Shown here in pieces: positions 61,840-64,000 of a stretch of 64,000 nt of DNA. Numbering within the stretch: position 1 is the stretch's first letter; the number at the start of each line of letters is the position of its first letter. The notes below the pieces were generated by a model. That model was not told where the DNA came from, made no database searches, and was given only the letters and a program-made list of their open reading frames with translations. A program made the translations under genes and the position numbers. The stretch is from the NCBI RefSeq assembly GCF_001634365.1, contig NZ_CP014579.1, positions 1,798,001 through 1,862,000 of the forward strand, given 5' to 3'. The DNA is from Paraburkholderia phytofirmans OLGA172 (GTDB lineage Bacteria > Pseudomonadota > Gammaproteobacteria > Burkholderiales > Burkholderiaceae).

Positions 61840-62796
61840 TCAGGTCCGCAGCGAATCCGCGCGGGCCAGCGCCTCGATGCGCTCGATTGCATTATTCAAG
61901 GACGACGAGAGCGTCGAGCGCAGGTGCTCCAGCAGCGTGCGGACCTTGGCATCGAGATAGCGGCGCGAGGGGTAGACCGCGAACACCGTGAACGGCCTGA
62001 GGCGATAGTGCGGGAGCACGCGCACGAGCTTTCCGTCGACAAGATCGTCGACCGCGGTGTACGTCGCAAGTGTGCCAATGCCCGCCCCCTGCAGCAGGGC
62101 TGCCCGCATCACATCGGGAACATTGACTTGAAGCGGCGACTTCGAAATCTTCCAGATCTGAGCGTCCGCTCCGCTTTCGATATGCCATTCGTCAGGCGGC
62201 GACACGGGCGATTCGAGCATGAGCAACGTGTGGGCAGACAATTCGTCGCGCGTGCGTGGCGTGCCGTTTCGTTTCAGATAGTCCGGTGAAGCCACCATGA
62301 CTGCGTATGCCGCGCCGAGCGGCTGCGCGACATACACCGAGTCGGGAAGCTCCGTAGCTGAAATCAGCGAAAGGTCATACCCCTCCTCGACCAGATTGGG
62401 CATGCTTTGTTCGATCTTCAGTTCGACGAAGACATCGGGGTAGGCGTTCCGATAACTGGTCAGCGCCGCGGCCACCACGCTCTGCGCAAGGCCTGGCGCG
62501 CAATGCAGCCGCACCTTGCCGGTTGGAGACACGCCTGCGCTGCGAGCCTCGTCGGTTGCCGAGTCGATGGCTGCGAGAATCGCCTTGGCGCGCTCGTAGA
62601 AGCGTCCACCGGGTTCGGTGACAGAGAGGTGTCGCGTCGTGCGATGCAGCACGACGGTCCGCAACTGTTGCTCCAGCGCCGTGACTGCGCGCGAAACCTG
62701 CGCAGCCGTCACGTTGTTCTCTTTCGCGACGGCGGTGAACGAGCTGGTTTCGACCACGCGGACGAATATCCGCATACTGCTGACGATATCTGCCAT
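61840..62796 (-). CDS. LysR family transcriptional regulator
   Basis: A 318-residue LysR protein. Helix-turn-helix FTAVAKENNVTAAQVSRAVTALEQQL; effector domain from TGKVRLHCAPGLAQSVV. CrgA-like subgroup, as most LysR proteins here. ATG 62796 follows GGGAACAGA; longer frame (62853) rejected. Upstream of the DUF4148-hydrolase-AEC set and a candidate regulator for it, and for the divergent crotonase gene. Confidence 0.9.
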   Translation of the reverse strand: MADIVSSMRIFVRVVETSSFTAVAKENNVTAAQVSRAVTALEQQLRTVVLHRTTRHLSVTEPGGRFYERAKAILAAIDSATDEARSAGVSPTGKVRLHCAPGLAQSVVAAALTSYRNAYPDVFVELKIEQSMPNLVEEGYDLSLISATELPDSVYVAQPLGAAYAVMVASPDYLKRNGTPRTRDELSAHTLLMLESPVSPPDEWHIESGADAQIWKISKSPLQVNVPDVMRAALLQGAGIGTLATYTAVDDLVDGKLVRVLPHYRLRPFTVFAVYPSRRYLDAKVRTLLEHLRSTLSSSLNNAIERIEALARADSLRT

Positions 62797-63143
62797 TCTG
62801 TTCCCGGACGGTGAGAGCACCCATTTTTCTCCGGGGCGCTGGCTCGGAACCAAGCTTTCTCAATGTGCTGCCGCATCCTGGCGCAGTCTGCCATCAGGCG
62901 TGGCGGGGGCGTTAAACGTCTTATGCCGGCCTGGAATGGATGTTATGTGCCTGGAGGGTCTTCTGCCAGCGTGACGCCGCGCGCATCATCTGCATACCAC
63001 GAATTTCCCGTTGGGGAGAAGATCGTGAGCAACTATAAGAACCCCATCGGACATAGTGAGAAGCCCTTCGATAGTATCTAATGAAATTGGGCCGCTGCAG
63101 ACTGGCGGCTCCAATTCAGTACGTTCGGACATAGGAGAACATC
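62797..63143. other. Divergent intergenic region, LysR / crotonase
   Basis: 347 bases between divergent genes. Promoters for both should lie here. A plus-strand frame ending at 63081 has a protein-like C-terminal part (YHEFPVGEKIVSNYKN) but no recognised family. No hairpin of note. Confidence 0.35.
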
Positions 63144-63920
63144 ATGCAAACGATTCCGGATAACTATTTCACTGCCTACCGCAACCTGAAGTTGACACGG
63201 GATGAGGACGGCGTGCTGGTCGTGCAATTCCATACCAATGGAGGCCCGCTCACTTTCACGGCGGAGGCCCACACGGAGGTTGTCGATGCGTTCTACCGGA
63301 TTTCACAGGACCGGGCGAACAAGATCGTCATCCTCACGGGTGCAGGCGGGGACTTCATGACCGGGGTTGACTGGGCATCTTTCAAGGATGTCTCCGATCC
63401 CGACGTCTGGAGCCAGATCCATGACGAAGGCGTTCAGGTCCTGGAAAACATTGCCAATATACGCGTGCCGGTCATCGCGGCCATCGAGGGGCGTGCCCAT
63501 ATCCACTCGGAGTATGTTCTGCTGGCCAACGTCATTGTGGCGGCAGAGGGCGCAACCTTCCACGACATGGGCCACTATGCTGCGGGTGTCGTGCCTGGCG
63601 ACGGCATCTTTACCACCTGGAGCTATCGCGCGGGAGCGGGACGGGCGGAAGCTTTCCTGCTCAACGCGCAGCCGATTACGGCGGCTGTCGCACGCGAGTG
63701 GGGCGTGGTTGCTGAGGTCGTGTCAAACGGCCAGGCGCTTGGCCGCGCACAGGAATTGGCGAGGCAGTATTTGAAAGCGCCCGAAGTGGCACGCCGCAAC
63801 ACGCGCATACATTTTATTTGGCCCTTGAAGCAACGCATCGTGCAGGAAGTTGGCTATGGGTTGTCGCTCGAAGGCGCCTCCGCAGCCGCCCTTGTGAAGG
63901 CAATGCAAGCTGGGAGCTAA
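63144..63920 (+). CDS. Crotonase-fold 6-oxocamphor hydrolase-like beta-diketone hydrolase
   Basis: A 258-residue crotonase. It follows 6-oxocamphor hydrolase of Rhodococcus (257 aa, retro-Claisen cleavage of beta-diketones) rather than enoyl-CoA hydratase. The five active-site residues of that enzyme (His45, His122, His145, Asp154, Glu244, from memory) map to H43, H121, H144, D153 and E243 here. VPVIAAIEG and GVVPGDGIFTTW are shared blocks. The enoyl-CoA hydratase Glu pair is not present. AGGAGAACATC precedes the ATG. The next frame begins six bases after its stop. Confidence 0.8.
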   Translation: MQTIPDNYFTAYRNLKLTRDEDGVLVVQFHTNGGPLTFTAEAHTEVVDAFYRISQDRANKIVILTGAGGDFMTGVDWASFKDVSDPDVWSQIHDEGVQVLENIANIRVPVIAAIEGRAHIHSEYVLLANVIVAAEGATFHDMGHYAAGVVPGDGIFTTWSYRAGAGRAEAFLLNAQPITAAVAREWGVVAEVVSNGQALGRAQELARQYLKAPEVARRNTRIHFIWPLKQRIVQEVGYGLSLEGASAAALVKAMQAGS

Positions 63921-63925
63921 CCTCT

Positions 63926-64000
63926 ATGAGTCGCTCCGATCCCATCACCCTTCGAAGGGCCAGGATCGATCCCAAAGCAGTCTGCCGGCACGGTTGCCCG
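63926..64000 (+). CDS. Start of an open frame running off the window
   Basis: ATG at 63926 (MSRSDPITLRRARIDPKAVC...) lies six bases after the crotonase stop codon, and GGGAG at the end of that gene gives a ribosome site. The frame stays open to the window end. Too short to identify; probably a coupled second gene of the crotonase operon. Confidence 0.4.
   Translation, partial: MSRSDPITLRRARIDPKAVCRHGCP

Noticed and set aside
1..64000. CRISPR arrays, retrons, phage gene blocks or toxin-antitoxin pairs.
   Set aside because: No regularly spaced repeats, cas genes, reverse transcriptase, structural phage genes or recognisable toxin-antitoxin pairs were seen on either strand.

Overview
The window looks like an accessory replicon or genomic-island stretch of a Burkholderia/Paraburkholderia-type betaproteobacterium. 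This is inferred, not searched: GC is high, Burkholderiales families occur (DUF4148 protein, fasciclin, OmpC-like porins ending in Phe, FixJ-type regulators), LysR genes are very dense, and IS6, IS4 and IS3 sequences are scattered through it. No rRNA, tRNA or CRISPR was found.

Region 1-11 kb is mostly ordinary single genes: a fasciclin protein cut by the window edge, an ArsC-type protein, a DnaJ-domain protein, an FMN reductase starting at TTG, an amidase, a Cdh-type CDP-diacylglycerol pyrophosphatase, a receiver-only regulator with a DUF4118-PAS-PAS histidine kinase, and an SDR with a convergent LysR gene. Region 11-16.5 kb has a large GH63-like glycosidase, a luciferase-like monooxygenase and a FixJ-type regulator preceded by a tandem repeat.

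Region 16.7-30.8 kb is a set of electrophile and aromatic detoxification genes. It holds two similar GTG-start LysR genes, Asp-nucleophile hydrolase, dihydroxyacetophenone-dioxygenase-like cupin, GST, 2-hydroxyacid dehydrogenase, a cNMP-domain/thioredoxin-reductase-like flavoprotein without CXXC, beta-propeller protein, Old Yellow Enzyme, TauD dioxygenase, AhpD-like protein, MFS exporter and alpha/beta hydrolase. Region 31.2-37.4 kb carries wrbA, pirin, a rare WrbA-DoxX fusion, LysR and a YqjM-type Old Yellow Enzyme. It is bracketed by two inverted, truncated IS6 transposase remnants.

Region 37.6-60 kb is a catabolic mosaic. An AAHS transporter, a BKACE enzyme and a MaoC hydratase lie on one strand with a LysR gene. 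A cupin gene with its promoter occurs twice as an inverted 0.75-kb repeat about 9 kb apart. Between the copies lie an OsmC-like protein, a porin, MarR, an intact IS4 element, an IS3 remnant, a second BKACE that has lost one predicted metal His, a thioesterase and a second MarR. Beyond it is a Rieske oxygenase operon (recombinase-like small protein, Rieske alpha, YCII protein, SDR). A second, deleted copy of that operon's promoter now drives the matching PDR/VanB-type reductase, with an IclR gene between the two operons. A decayed tyrosine integrase follows.

The last 4.5 kb has a DUF4148 protein, an epoxide hydrolase/dehalogenase-like enzyme and an AEC transporter in a row, then a LysR gene and a crotonase that keeps all five active-site residues of 6-oxocamphor hydrolase. 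Working inference for 39-60 kb: an uptake system (porin, AAHS), Rieske oxygenation and dehydrogenation, then CoA-dependent steps (MaoC, BKACE, thioesterase) for an unidentified oxygenated or aromatic substrate. The pathway order and substrate are not shown by the sequence.
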